This document shows positions 12,972-24,068 of a stretch of 64,000 nt of DNA, one piece after another. The position numbers were made by a program, and so were the translations under genes. The notes beneath the pieces were generated by a model. That model made no database searches. It was not told the DNA's origin and saw only the letters and a list, made by a program, of their open reading frames with translations. This DNA is from Juglans regia. Lineage: Eukaryota; Streptophyta; Magnoliopsida; Fagales; Juglandaceae. Position 1 is the stretch's first letter. Each line of letters begins with the position of its first letter. The stretch lies in contig NC_049912.1 of the NCBI RefSeq assembly GCF_001411555.2, forward strand, positions 21,126,341-21,190,340. The letters run 5' to 3'.

Positions 12972-12985
12972 TTATAGTGCTACAA
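12972..12985. repeat. 14-bp target-site duplication, right copy (LINE A)
   Basis: TTATAGTGCTACAA, identical to 7125-7138, directly follows the 5' end of the LINE. Confidence 0.9.
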
Positions 12986-13906
12986 TTTAAATACCCCACA
13001 ACTCTATTGTAAACACTTCTTATAATTTAGATGGGAAACACCAATATTACATATGATTTTTATATGCTTGTGAGAAGTGTATATTCAAGCTAGAGGAAGC
13101 ATTTTATATTTTTCATCGGTAGTCATGTCAATTTTGTAATATCTTTTAAATAGCTGTTATTGAAGGTTGACATTATAAAAATATTATTAAATATGAGTAG
13201 AGATAAGATTTAAAATAATAATAAAATTACTATTTAAATTTAGAAAGAGATAAAACCAATAATCTCACATTATTAAATCGTATCCATAAGAAATTATGAA
13301 TTCTAATTTTTTTTTTTTTTGTATCTGAATAATTATATTTTCTGATTTAAATAACTTCACAAATTAATTAATTATGAGATCCTATCCGATGGTATATACC
13401 TTTTAATTACAAAGGCCAACCAAAAATGGCAAAACCCGTCCCCCACACGCATCAAAAACCAAAAACGTTTTAAAAATGCAAAAGAAGAGTCGGGGTAATT
13501 TCGGCAAAGGAAAAAAGAGAACTCCTTTGGCGACTTTTCCGTCCCACGGTCTACCTTCTTCTGTTCTGATCATGTCTCTAATCAGGCATTGCTCTCTGTA
13601 CGGCTGAAGTTCGAAGCAAAGTACCGAAAGATCCGTTGTGCAGCCGCCTCACAGAGCACTGAGCCTCCGCGGGCACGCTCCGATCGTTTCTGGAGGACCG
13701 AATTTACTGTGCAAGTGGGTCCGAATTTTATGCGGTATTTACTGTCAATTCCACTTTCAATTCTAAATCTGTTGCTAATCTTTGGATTTTGGTATTGTTT
13801 CATGACTAGAAACCAGGAGGAAAAAATATATGTATAATCTTTTGGGTTTTTATTGTTTGCAACTTTTAATTGTTTTATCGCTCGCGTTGTTTCTGTTGAC
13901 AGAGTA
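12986..13906 (+). promoter_or_regulatory. Lipase gene 5' flank and leader
   Basis: The first 450 bases are AT-rich. From about 13430 the sequence turns GC-richer and promoter/leader-like. The acceptor-like 'tctgttgacag' ends at 13902, five bases before the lipase ATG, so a leader intron is likely. Its donor is uncertain; 'gcaagtgggt' near 13712 is one candidate. LINE A starts immediately upstream and bounds the native promoter. Confidence 0.45.
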
Positions 13907-16900
13907 ATGGGAAAGAGTTGTTGGTTGATATTGGCAATCTTTACTTATCTACTTGCCTTTTCTAGTGGAAGAGGTAACGAATGGAACTTTCAAATCTCAG
14001 TTCTCTCAATTAATTTTGGATTTAGAGTCCGTAACGTTATTTATGTTTGATATATATTTTTTTAAAATTCATAAGCTTCCGTAGTTCTGTATTTCGTTTC
14101 AACTCTCAAGGATTCCTCGTGAGCATGTTTGATTTTGATTTCGATAAATCGATTTTTTGTTTTGGGAGAAAAATGCCTTCTTTTGGAGGTGTTAATATAT
14201 TCTAATTTCCTTTCGAGCTCGTGGGGGTTTTTTCATTATGGGCATTGCAAGCATATTTGTTGCATGATGGAAGTAGTTGATTATTCTCAGGAAATAGGAA
14301 ACTTTAGGAAACGATTTTGACAGATTTTGTTTAATTAGAGGAATTTCAATTGGCCTGACCTGGATCCACTCAATACCCGAGGCTTTCAACGAGCCATGAT
14401 GTCTTGCCAGTAGAGACATGTTGTCTGCATTTGAAATTTGGACAACCGGGATTAGCTTAAAGTCTGCTCAAGCTATCTTAATTAGTTAAGCCTATTGGAG
14501 TATTACACATTTAATTGCATGTATGTGTATCGTGCATGTTGAGAGTCATACCGCATTACAAGCGAGCTGGTCATATGAGGGCTATATTCTACAACTCATT
14601 CTATTAAGTTTCCTGGTTTACTTGCAGAACTCAACATCAAGGTCAAGGGGGATCATAGCTCTATTTATAATCATACCCTTGCTGCAGTATTGGTGGAGTA
14701 TGCTTCAGCGGTAAGTTCTAGGGGAAATATTTTTAAAATCAGGAGCGATTTGAATAAAAGATTACTGTCATGGAAAATTTATAGTCCCGCCATTTACCAT
14801 GTTAACCAGTACAATTTTCTCAGTGTAGCTGGTGTGCTGTAGCTATGACGTGGAGAAGCAGTAGTTATTTTAGGCAGCTTCTAGTTGAACAGAATTTACC
14901 ACGAAGGAGACACTTTCTCAAAATAAAGTTCGGAGAGGTCCTATAAAAAGTTTTGAGCTCAGCTTTGGACTAGTGGATTGTCCCAATTTGCATTCTAGTT
15001 AATGTGCTAATAAAATTAGTCTAGGTTTTCAAACTTGTAATTGACCTGAGTTCCAAATGGTGCAAGTCAAGTTGCACCTGTTGCTTGAATTAAGAGAATC
15101 TCAAGTTGCTTCATATTGCAATAGCCAAGATTTTAGCATGAAATGAGACTGCTAAGAGATTCTGTAGCATGAGATTGGTGACTCAAAGAAGCTTTTGATC
15201 TTGCAGGTGTACATGTCAGATTTGACAGAACTGTTTACTTGGACGTGCCAAAGATGTGATGGTTTGACGAAGGTACTGGGACGATATTATCTGCTTTGTA
15301 TGTTTTTTTTAATTGCGAGAGTATGCTGAGTTTTGTATGTGCTAGAAGATGGTGTTTTTCGTTTTTCCTACTAAAACTGTTGGGCCGATGCTCTTTTGTA
15401 TTGAAACAGGGATTTGAAATCATAGAGTTGGTTGTTGACGTTCAGCACTGCTTACAGGTGCATTCTCATTTCATGATGGAATTTAAATAGTAGCATGTCC
15501 TTTCTGGTCTTATCCCACTATATATTTATTTACTGGAGGTTTTCTCTGTTCATTGATATTACTATGCCTAACCTACTTCAGGGCTTTGTTGGGGTGGCAA
15601 AGGATCTTAATGCTGTCGTGATTGCATTTAGAGGGACTCAGGAACACAGGTAATATTCTAGTGGCGTATTTACTCATAATTTCTGTCTAGTGATGCTTTG
15701 AGTTCTGACTGTTGTATGACGAGTAAAAGGGTGTGCACAGAAAAAGGGTGTCTGGCCCAAGCTAGTATGTTAAAGTGATATTGAATGCTTAGATGATGTC
15801 CTCTAGTTGATGAGATCTACTGGAAATTTGATTGTTACACGAAGGGAGTACTATAAATACGGCAAAATACTTCAGCTTTCAATATGAAACTGGGTTTGTC
15901 ACTTTGTGCAGAGGTCACCTTGGTTTTTTATCTACCTTTATTTGGTTGCTGTTAACCGTTGAACTGCATTTATACAGCATAATGAATTGGATTGAAGACT
16001 TGTATTGGAAACAGCTTGACTTAAAGTACCCTGGCATGGATAATGCAATGGTATGTATAGTGGAGATATGTTGCTATATTTATACAAGAGTTGAAGAGTA
16101 TACTTATAAAAAAAAAAAGCGTTGAAGAATGTGAATTTTCAGCAACTTTTTCATTCTTTCTAGGTGCACCATGGATTTTATTATGCTTACCACAACACAA
16201 CTATACGCCCTGCAGTTTTAAATGCCGTTAAAATGGCAAAGAAACTGTATGGAGACATTCCCATCATGGTGACTGGGCACTCAATGGGTGGGGCAATGGC
16301 TGCATTTTGTGGACTTGATCTAAAGGTAATTGCAAATAAACTTTTTTGGTAATCTGGGAATTTTTTGTGTGATTCGTTTCCATTGTCTCCAATGCTTTGG
16401 GAGGTTTGTTACAAATCCTGTGTTTGAGCTATGTTGTTTTTTAGGATCAATTTTGAGTTGGGGTGTTGGCATCTGCACTCATTGATTGTAGCGTGTGGAC
16501 ATAGAAATTGTGACCTGACACTTAAACACGTGCATATTTTTCTACTGTGCATGTTATGTCATCTAGTCCAAAGACCTACAGCTATCAGTAAAGTTTTTTC
16601 AAATGGTTGTTGTTTAATGCATGTGGAAGTTGTGGTACTCCATCATCTTGACTTAAAAAAAAAAAAAAAAATCTTTTTGTAAAGTCCTTCGTTTATTACT
16701 TGGTTTTTTTACCGCTGCTTGATGAGCTCTGTTAGAAATTAGTTCTAATGTACAGTTTTACCTGGAAGCACAGTTGTTGAAATAATTGTTGTTTTGAAGT
16801 AATATCTTTTTATTTACAGGTCACTTATAAAAAAAATCTTTTTAATTACAGGTCAATCATGAGGCCCAGAATATTCAAGTCATGACATTTGGACAACCTC

Positions 16901-17564
16901 GTATTGGCAATGCAGCATTTGCATCTTGCTATAGCAAACTTGTCCCAAATGCAATTCGAATCATAAATGATCATGATATTGTACCTCATTTACCACCATA
17001 CTACCACTATTTCCCTCAAAAAACATACCACCACTTCCCAAGAGAGGTATCCATTCACTAACTGAATCGATGAAATATTTATCGGTTCTCTCTTTTACCC
17101 TGCCTCATTTGCTTCCAACTTATCTTAATTCTAGGTGTGGCTTTACAACATTGAATTGGGAAGTTTGGTTTACAAAACTGAGAAGGTCTGCGATGGAACC
17201 GGAGAAGACCCATCCTGTAGCAGGTTAGCCTTCTCCGATGATATGCCTTTCTTTTGACAGTCTACCCTTTGTATAATTGAATTTTGGAAGTTCAACAGTA
17301 ACAGTCTTGTCAGAAAAGATGCTATCTTTGGCTATTTTGTGCAGGTCGGTCACTGCCACCAGCATCTCGGATCATCTAGTTTATTATGGCATCGAGTTAA
17401 TGTCCAATGCACCAGGAACATGCAGATTTTGGATGGATCCTCAAGTGGCGTTGTATAGCAGAATGGATCTCAGTGGAAACGTGGTCTTGTCCAGAGTTCC
17501 CGCAAGTCCAGTTATCAGATTGAATACAGAGTCAGATGTTGGGGGCAAACCTGTAGTTAATTAA
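13907..17564 (+). CDS. Class 3 lipase (alpha/beta hydrolase), secreted, 10 exons
   Basis: Exons: 13907-13973, 14628-14710, 15207-15272, 15410-15457, 15582-15649, 15978-16050, 16164-16325, 16852-17046, 17135-17223, 17345-17564. All have GT..AG junctions and matching phases, giving 1071 nt and 356 aa. The N-terminus MGKSCWLILAIFTYLLAFSSG is a signal peptide, pointing to the secretory pathway. Exon 7 carries the nucleophile elbow GHSMGGAMA, exon 8 the acid within INDHDIVPHLP, and exon 10 the likely catalytic histidine in SDHLVYYG. Together they form the Ser-Asp-His triad of the fungal-type lipase_3 family, which hydrolyses acylglycerols. The length fits plant members. Intron 6 and the end of intron 7 each carry a tiny retroposon tail, and the latter duplicates the exon 8 acceptor. 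No breaks are seen; the substrate cannot be told. Confidence 0.92.
16087..16130 (+). mobile_element. Ultra-short LINE-tail insertion in lipase intron 6
   Basis: An 18-nt insert (16100-16117) reading 'at' + ACTTATAAAAAAAAAA lies between imperfect direct repeats, 16087-16099 and 16118-16130 (11 of 13 bases alike, core GTTGAAGA). The insert matches the extreme 3' end of the LINE family seen at 39690. Confidence 0.65.
16804..16855 (+). mobile_element. 12-nt LINE-tail insertion duplicating the exon 8 splice acceptor
   Basis: Positions 16804-16823 and 16836-16855 are 20-base direct repeats differing at one base. Between them is only CTTATAAAAAAA (16824-16835). Each repeat contains a pyrimidine tract and 'ttacag', so intron 7 has two candidate acceptors 32 nt apart (AG at 16818-16819 and 16850-16851). 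Only the downstream one keeps the lipase frame. Confidence 0.82.
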
Positions 17565-17714
17565 TTTGGTCAGAGCATGGTTGCTCTTACAAATGGCTGA
17601 GAGTATCCACTGAGCGTATCCACTTTCTTTTTGCAAGGGGGCTGGGAAGGAATGTGTATATATATATCAATATCCATCGTGTACATCTTCGTCCGGTGTT
17701 AATATGACCGAACA
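17565..17714 (+). other. Lipase 3' UTR
   Basis: This follows the TAA stop. AT-rich sequence with 'tgtatatatatatcaat' near 17655 could serve as polyadenylation context; no canonical AATAAA is seen. Confidence 0.4.
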
Positions 17715-18680
17715 TTGTGTACTTTTTTTTTTCTTTTTTTAGAAGTAAGAAAATTTATTAATTTGCATAACTACATAGTCCAAATACACATGAAATATAT
17801 AAGAGAATATACCTACTTATAAGCTAAGAGCCGGAAAGATCAGCGTAAAAATCATGAAAATTAGTCTCATCCAATACAATAGCTGCCCAAAGTAACAAGG
17901 TATGGAAAACAAAAAAATTTCTAATCCCTGCTAGCGAATTTTTGAAATATCGTCCATTCCTTTTATTCTATATAGAGAAATGATATTTGCAGTCGTGGAG
18001 TGTACAAATACAATGTAATCTCTTTAAAAAAAATTAGTAAATATAGAATCCATATGAAAAAAATTAATTTTTTAAAAATAGACTATACTCTTTTTCAATA
18101 CGATTGCTTGAAGCTTGCGCACTGCACGATTGTATATAGCATTACTCAGACAAGTTGAAAGGGCAACCTAGTATTTACCATCATATAGATTCACCACCAT
18201 TTTAAGCATCACTCATGCAATATCAAACCTTTTTAGGCATCAATGCAATATCAAACCTTTTAAAAATCTCATCCCATCTCCTTTACCACTTTGTACGGAG
18301 AAGTGAACCAAAACACCAATCCATAATAAGTAGATCACGCTTTCTCAGACTATCAATAGTTATAATTTTCCCATGAGATAACCTTGTACACCTTGAGGGG
18401 CCACTTTGCTTCTCTAAATGCACTTCCAAGGAAAACCATCAGATGATTGGGTCGACATAACCTTGTACAATGATCTGACCGAGAAGTTTTTATTCCGAGG
18501 ATGAATCCAAAGTAATATATCCTCTCCACTGCTCTCCATATTCAAGGCATGCAACATGCTATAAAAATCTGAGATAATCCCTACTTCCCAATCCTATACA
18601 GCTCTAATGAACCTTACATTCCACTGTAAAGAGTCATTGGAGTTGTCCAAACTTTCCCAAATAGAAATGAGAAATTTATT
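17715..18680 (-). mobile_element. LINE B: 5'-truncated L1-type fragment (antisense)
   Basis: It begins at the left with poly(T) and the antisense of the family 3' end (AGAAGTAAGAAAATTTATTAA). Farther right, the minus strand of about 18660-18400 translates to LINE ORF2 C-terminal sequence: 'QWNVRFIRAVYDWE', 'ILLWIHPRNKNFSVRSLYK' and 'DGFPWKCI', the region before the zinc-binding module. Later codons are broken. A MITE at 17975-18147 is inserted inside. The 5' end is approximate. Confidence 0.7.
17975..18147. mobile_element. AT-rich palindromic MITE within LINE B
   Basis: Imperfect 23-bp inverted termini: GAGAAATGATATTTGCAG... at the left, and at the right the reverse of GAGTAATGCTATATACAATC. 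Related sequences appear at about 45281-45452, 60230-60370 and 23310-23450. Confidence 0.6.
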
Positions 18681-19007
18681 ACTGATTTTAATAAAAGAAA
18701 TGAAAACCAATAGTTATATAGGAAACAAGAATAGAACTGATTAAGTAAATGATGGGTGGCTCAATATAAAACAAAAGAATATGTTTCGAAAATTATACAG
18801 AGGAAAGAAGACAGAGGTAATATAGTAAAGAAGTAGAAGCCTGATTTAAAACATTAATTTAAACTTACAAATTACATAAATTTATTGATAAACAGATGAA
18901 TGAATTAAGCACATGATGAAAATTAAACTTCAAATGATCATGATCTCCTTGTTAATATTCTTCCTTCACTTTGTGATCTCATCCTTCTTGGTAGGTAGTC
19001 ATGTACG
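18681..19007. other. Spacer between LINE B and the small acidic gene
   Basis: AT-rich; contains the probable 3' UTR of the minus-strand gene that follows. No other feature is seen. Confidence 0.4.
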
Positions 19008-19926
19008 TCATGTATCAGCCGTATGTTTCTGCATAACCAAACCCTAATTTGTCAAGTCCTACTTATAAATCTCATTTAACAATTGAGGGTAGTCATAACA
19101 TATAGTTTCATTAAGGTGAAAATGATTTGATGAGTAATAATATACCTCCTGATTATCAGCATTTTGATTCTTTTTTTCAACTGTCTTCTCTGATTCTGCT
19201 TCTTTGATCACACTCTCTCCCACCACCTTTACGGCCTCTATATACAAGGAAGTTAGTTGAATAGAATAACATCATATTGTGAAAAATAAATGAAAAAAGA
19301 AAAAAAAATTATCAAACCCTAATATTTGTTGATATTAGGGTTTGATCATATTGTGAATAATATTTGTTAAATCAATTCACAAATATTATTTCTAATTTTT
19401 GTTCAAATTTTGGCACTTCGAACTTGAATCTACGATATTGGGATGACGCATGCAATATTTTACATTAAAGGAAAACTCGATACGTATTGAAATGGATAAA
19501 TCGATGTCTTCAAAATAAAAATAAAGAGTTTAGGGATGTTGTTGTAACAAGTTTAGATGATGTCAAATCCTAAGGGCCATAATGTCGAGGTTACAAACCA
19601 TTTTCCTTGTCTGCTTCCTTCTTGGCAACTGTCCCGTTATCTATTTTCTTTTCATCATCTCCTTCCTTCTCCACCGTGGTTTCGTCTATCTTCTTGGCAT
19701 CCGCAGCAACTTCTGCCCCACCCAAGTCATCGTTGTTGTCTTCGTTTTCGGCCTCAAGTTGTTGTTGCAGCGATGAGTTTGTGGTGTTATCTGTGGTGTT
19801 TGCTTCGGGGATGGTTTCTATGTCTTTGCTCATCTTGGAATCGGGATCATGCTCGGATGGCTTGTGGCTGATGATGGTGTTTGCCGCGGCAACTTCCAGT
19901 AGTACTTTTGACTCCCCACAGCCCAT
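19008..19926 (-). CDS. Small acidic protein with MGC N-terminus (predicted lipidated)
   Basis: Exon 1 is 19926-19599, beginning MGCGESKVLLEV. Two downstream exons are inferred from GT..AG sites that keep frame: 19237-19146 (EAVKVVGESVIKEAESEK...) and 19028-19008 (KHTADT, stop). Together they give 441 nt and 146 aa. Without splicing, exon 1 alone would stop after 111 aa at 19591. Gly2-Cys3 suits N-myristoylation plus palmitoylation, hence plasma-membrane attachment. The remainder is very polar, rich in Glu, Asp, Lys, Asn and Thr, and probably disordered. I do not recognise the family or a function; RNA evidence would settle the exon structure. Confidence 0.6.
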
Positions 19927-20009
19927 TTTTTGTTAAAATTGGAAAGGAATTAATTATAAAGAAAATATTGCTCGATCGATCGATGAGATGATGAAGGAGC
20001 AAAAGGGTG

Positions 20010-20025
20010 TGTGTATATATATATT
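20010..20025 (-). promoter_or_regulatory. Candidate TATA element of the small acidic gene
   Basis: A TATATATATATA run lies about 90 bases upstream of the ATG at 19926. Placement suits a TATA box, but the run may just be a short dinucleotide repeat. Confidence 0.3.
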
Positions 20026-21315
20026 TCTGATATTTCTCTCTATCCTTTTATTAGTTGGTGGATATATAGAATATTGGAACGAATTAGACTGAGAGTTTGA
20101 CTTGGTGTAATAATATATAATTTGTTACAGTTTTGTGATGTTGGAATGGCTTGCATGGTTGTAATTTGATGTCAATGCTTTGGTAAGAGCCGATTTTTAC
20201 GTTGCTAATGGAATAAACACCAACTGTATTACCAACTGCATGCATTATGGGAGGGTTTCATGCATGCATGCATGATCTACAATATTACCAACTGTATAAA
20301 AGGAAAATAAATCAATAAATCAATAAATAAGTTGAACAAATTTTCTGTTTGGTTCCCGTCAAACTTTCTAGATGTTTGAAAACACGTTATTGCTTTAATT
20401 TTTCTCCCTGGCCTCTAAAAATGGAATTGGCTGTTTGTCTTAAATTGGAATTTCATTTCTTTTTATAGATCAACCATTATAAGTACCTTCAACTTCTTTT
20501 TCTAGAAAAAGAAAAAACAAAAAGAAATTAATTATTTTACTCTATTTCAAACTCAGCTGATGAAAATATCAAACATGACTTCTTTTTTTTTTTAAATTTT
20601 TTTATAACTCTATATGAAATGGAGGGTAGTTTTAAAAATTAAAGTTTATGTTTAATTAATTATATTGAAGTGGCGCGATTGCGTTTGTTGATTGTAAAAT
20701 AGGTTATAAATAGTCGTAATTAAAAAAAGTTGTAAGTGCATCAGTAATTGCAGCATGTGTAATATTGATTACAACAATATTATATAGTAAATCACGAAAT
20801 GATAAAATCTCAATAATTAAATTGGAAATATTACGATTTGAACTTAATAAATATTCTTCCTATATATTATATTACAAATTTCAAAATACCTGAATATATA
20901 TAATATTAAGAATTAATTAGAATCTTCTTCATAATTTCCTGTATAAAATATATACTAATAGTTTATATGAGGTTATGTCCCATAAGACTACAATAAAACT
21001 GCTTATTTGTAACCAGTTAATTCTAATAAAATGATTATTTGTATATTTACTTTATATTTGAGTCGAAATTCAATATTTTTCAATCAAATAAAAACATATT
21101 GATACCCGAGAAGTAGTAATCTATGGTCAATACCTGAACTTCTTACTTTGTTTTCAGGTATCAGTTGAAGGTTTGTAATGCATGCAAGGGTCCAAGCTAA
21201 CATTGATGATTGCACAGACAGCCCCCACATCCCCCAATATTGGGCCCTACAACTCCCTCCAGTTCTCCCTCTCTCTCTCTTCTCTTCTCGATAAGTTAAG
21301 TATTATATAGATAAA
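20026..21315. other. Intergenic, no gene seen
   Basis: Very AT-rich. It contains a small run of overlapping 'catg' words near 20260-20275 and nothing coding. Confidence 0.5.
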
Positions 21316-22017
21316 TTAAACGGTTATAAGGATATAAACTTTAGTAAAGTGAGAGTCTCCAATAATCATTCCAAACACAACTAAAACAGCACCGAAAATA
21401 AAATTAAAAAAGTGGATTATTAAGTAAAAAACTTGACTCCAACCCAATCCCACAAGGGGATGCCGCTTTAAAGTAGTTTTAATATAGTTTGATAAACAGA
21501 CTATAAATCTAAGACTAAAAGCCGCAATCGAGAGGGGTGTGCTGCATTTTGTTGATCCGGTCCAATTGTAAGAGGCTATCACGATCACATTGTCTCGATT
21601 GCTGGTTAGGGAAAACAAGAACATTGGAGAATAACAGTCTAAAGATAATCTAATACATCGGTAAAGGACAACCACCGACAATGGTGGCACGTGCGGGACA
21701 TGCACCGCACTAAGAACAAAACAAGCAAGTGGATTTGAAAGATCCGAAGCTGATGATACTGATGACGCCGCACGTGGTGGCATAAATCTCCTTCCCTTCT
21801 GATGTTGTGGCACGTGAGGCCCATGCGCATTGTAATCCGCATGAGTCACACTCGCCACTCGACTGGACAGACTTCTTCTACCGTCCGATAGATCGGCGGC
21901 TGGAGATTCCTTTGGAGGGACGCATGGTAGTTGGATATGGCTAGTGAGCAATAGATCAGTATCTCTTGAAACTATCATAAAAAAAAGTAAAGAAAAAGCA
22001 GAAATATACCTATACAT
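21316..22017 (-). other. Unassigned 233-codon ORF
   Basis: This open frame on the minus strand has a GC-richer middle (about 21945-21640) reading '...ADLSDGRRSLSSRVAS...HQKGRRFMPPRAASSVSSASD...'. No domain or close family is recognised. The first 20 codons are hydrophobic, and the last third reads like non-coding DNA. It could be part of an exon, a degraded transposon gene or chance. The dense CG content and the GC-rich leader-like sequence to its right (22020-22150) are mild support for a once-transcribed unit. Confidence 0.25.
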
Positions 22018-23867
22018 AGGATATGTGCGAGTGGAGGGGAGGGAGGGAGGTTAGGAGAATCCTCCCTCCCCTGGGCGGAGATACTCGGATGACGGACGCC
22101 GGGGGTATAGACTATAGAGAGCAAACGGACGCGAGAAAAAAAAACAAAAGGGGAGTACAACTCCCTCCGGTTGAAAGAAAGTGTAATGGGCAATTTCTCT
22201 AAACTTGGTAATCAAAAAACGAAGGAACAATTCTTTGGAAACTGCAATATCCAGTGATGTCATCTCCCAATCAATGTGGCCGTTTCAATGCCACTAAGAA
22301 TATGTAGTTTTATTTTTAAGATGTAGTAGATGGATAGGCCGGAGATATGGATAGAATATTGACATTTTTGTTGTTGGTTGAGAAAATCTAACCAAGAAAG
22401 CAAGGCCATGTGCCATGTGCCGTGCCATTAATTCCTTCTTGGAGATTCTATCAAAATTGATGAATTTGTGAGTCATTGAGATCTTATCTTTTTTTTTTTA
22501 GTATTGCTATATTCATAAAAAAATTATATAAAATAATCTCACAAATCGATATAGTTTTATCTGATCTGTTAATTTAATTTTATAATAAAAATAACTTTAC
22601 AATCTGACTAATCATATTAAATCACATCAGTTTATGAGTTTTTTTTGTGTAATCACTTTATAACTAATTTTTTTTTTTTCCGTAGGTGACATCTTGTTGC
22701 ATTAGTTTTTAAAAGAAAAATTACATTCGACTTCTCATTAATACTTAACACTATCATTTTAAATTAAAACCAAAAAGGAAAAAATTAGATGGATTAGAGT
22801 TCTAATTCATATGAACCAAAACTTTATATATAGATTGGTTATTGAAATATTTAGTATTCTTGGCCCTGCCTGTAAGATGATCTAAACGGGGAAAGATGAG
22901 AGTGCGTCCTGTAACTGTTCGCCAAAATGCCCAAAACGATTGCTCGAATGCATTACTCTTTCTCCCCTATGCTGAATGAATTATGAATCCCAATTCGCTC
23001 AGATTGCGGCGCCCTGTCGCTTTATCTTCAAGTCACCCTCTGCCAGCCCCGCCTTATGGCTTATCCTCTCTCTCTCTCTCTCTCTCAGTCGGCTTGAAAA
23101 TTTTGAGAAATGAATGATAAAGGACTACTCTTAAACTATTATTGAATAAAATAATACTTTTTTAAAATTTGATTTTGTTTTTTAGTTTTGATTTGATGTA
23201 CCTAAAAATTGAAAAAATTATATTTTATAAAAAAATAGTAGACAAATTATAGATAGGTTGTTAGTGTATCAATGCTCTTGAAATATTATTATCAAATGAT
23301 ATCCTATTCGTTTATTTATTATGAAAAAGTGAATAAATATATAATTTATATAAAAAAATTAATTTTTTAAAAATAGATCTCACTCTCACTTCAAAAAATT
23401 ATATAAAATTTATAGAACTCATAATTATATATAACATTATTCAAAAGTGATATGCCCCTCAAGTTTTATTTTATTTTTGAGCAATTACAAGTTGGCATGA
23501 TGAGAAATATTTTGTCGACATAATTTAATTTATAAAAATATTTAATTTTAAAATTTTCTTACAGATCAGACTATGAAATGTTATGTTGATATAATTTTTT
23601 TTTATTTACCGATTGCTGGTTGATGTCATGTTAAAAATACTAATTAAAAGGATAAAATATTATTTTTGACAAAAATTAGATGATATAATATAATCTGAAC
23701 TGTCTAAATATTAGCATAATATTATTTGAGATGAATGATAATTAAAAATATAGCACAACAGTTTTGATAATTTAATATATATATATATATAAAGCGATTT
23801 GTTAATTATTTTTCATTTTTAGGGTTAAAATATAGGCGTGTAATTCAGGTAATAATATTAAAAGAAA
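22018..23867. other. Intergenic with hairpin and AT-rich MITE debris
   Basis: Positions about 22034-22070 hold a GGGAGGGAGG / CCTCCCTCCC hairpin with a ~10-nt loop. Positions 22500-22670 and 23310-23450 are AT-rich palindromic MITE-like stretches; 23062-23086 is a (CT)n run. No coding region is seen. Confidence 0.5.
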
Positions 23868-24068
23868 AGCTGGGACTAAAGGGGGACTGTTCCGTTGCTT
23901 GACGACGATGGCAGGGCCCCCCCTTTTGCATTGAGGATTACTACAAGCAACGGAAGGTATCCCATCTTCCCAATTACGGAAACTATTTCCTTGACCTTCG
24001 TCGCCTTGCCTTGCCTTCCTTCCTTCCTTCCTTCCTGAGCTTTCTCTGTAAATCTCTCTCCAAGACCA
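23868..24068 (+). promoter_or_regulatory. MIEL1-like gene 5' leader region
   Basis: This GC-richer stretch sits just before the ATG. It contains a (CCTT)n tract near 24008-24035 and CT-rich sequence to 24060, typical of plant leaders. Confidence 0.45.

Noticed and set aside
19557..19936. Plus-strand and alternative-frame ORFs over the small acidic gene
   Set aside because: They are shadows in other frames of the MGC-start exon on the minus strand.
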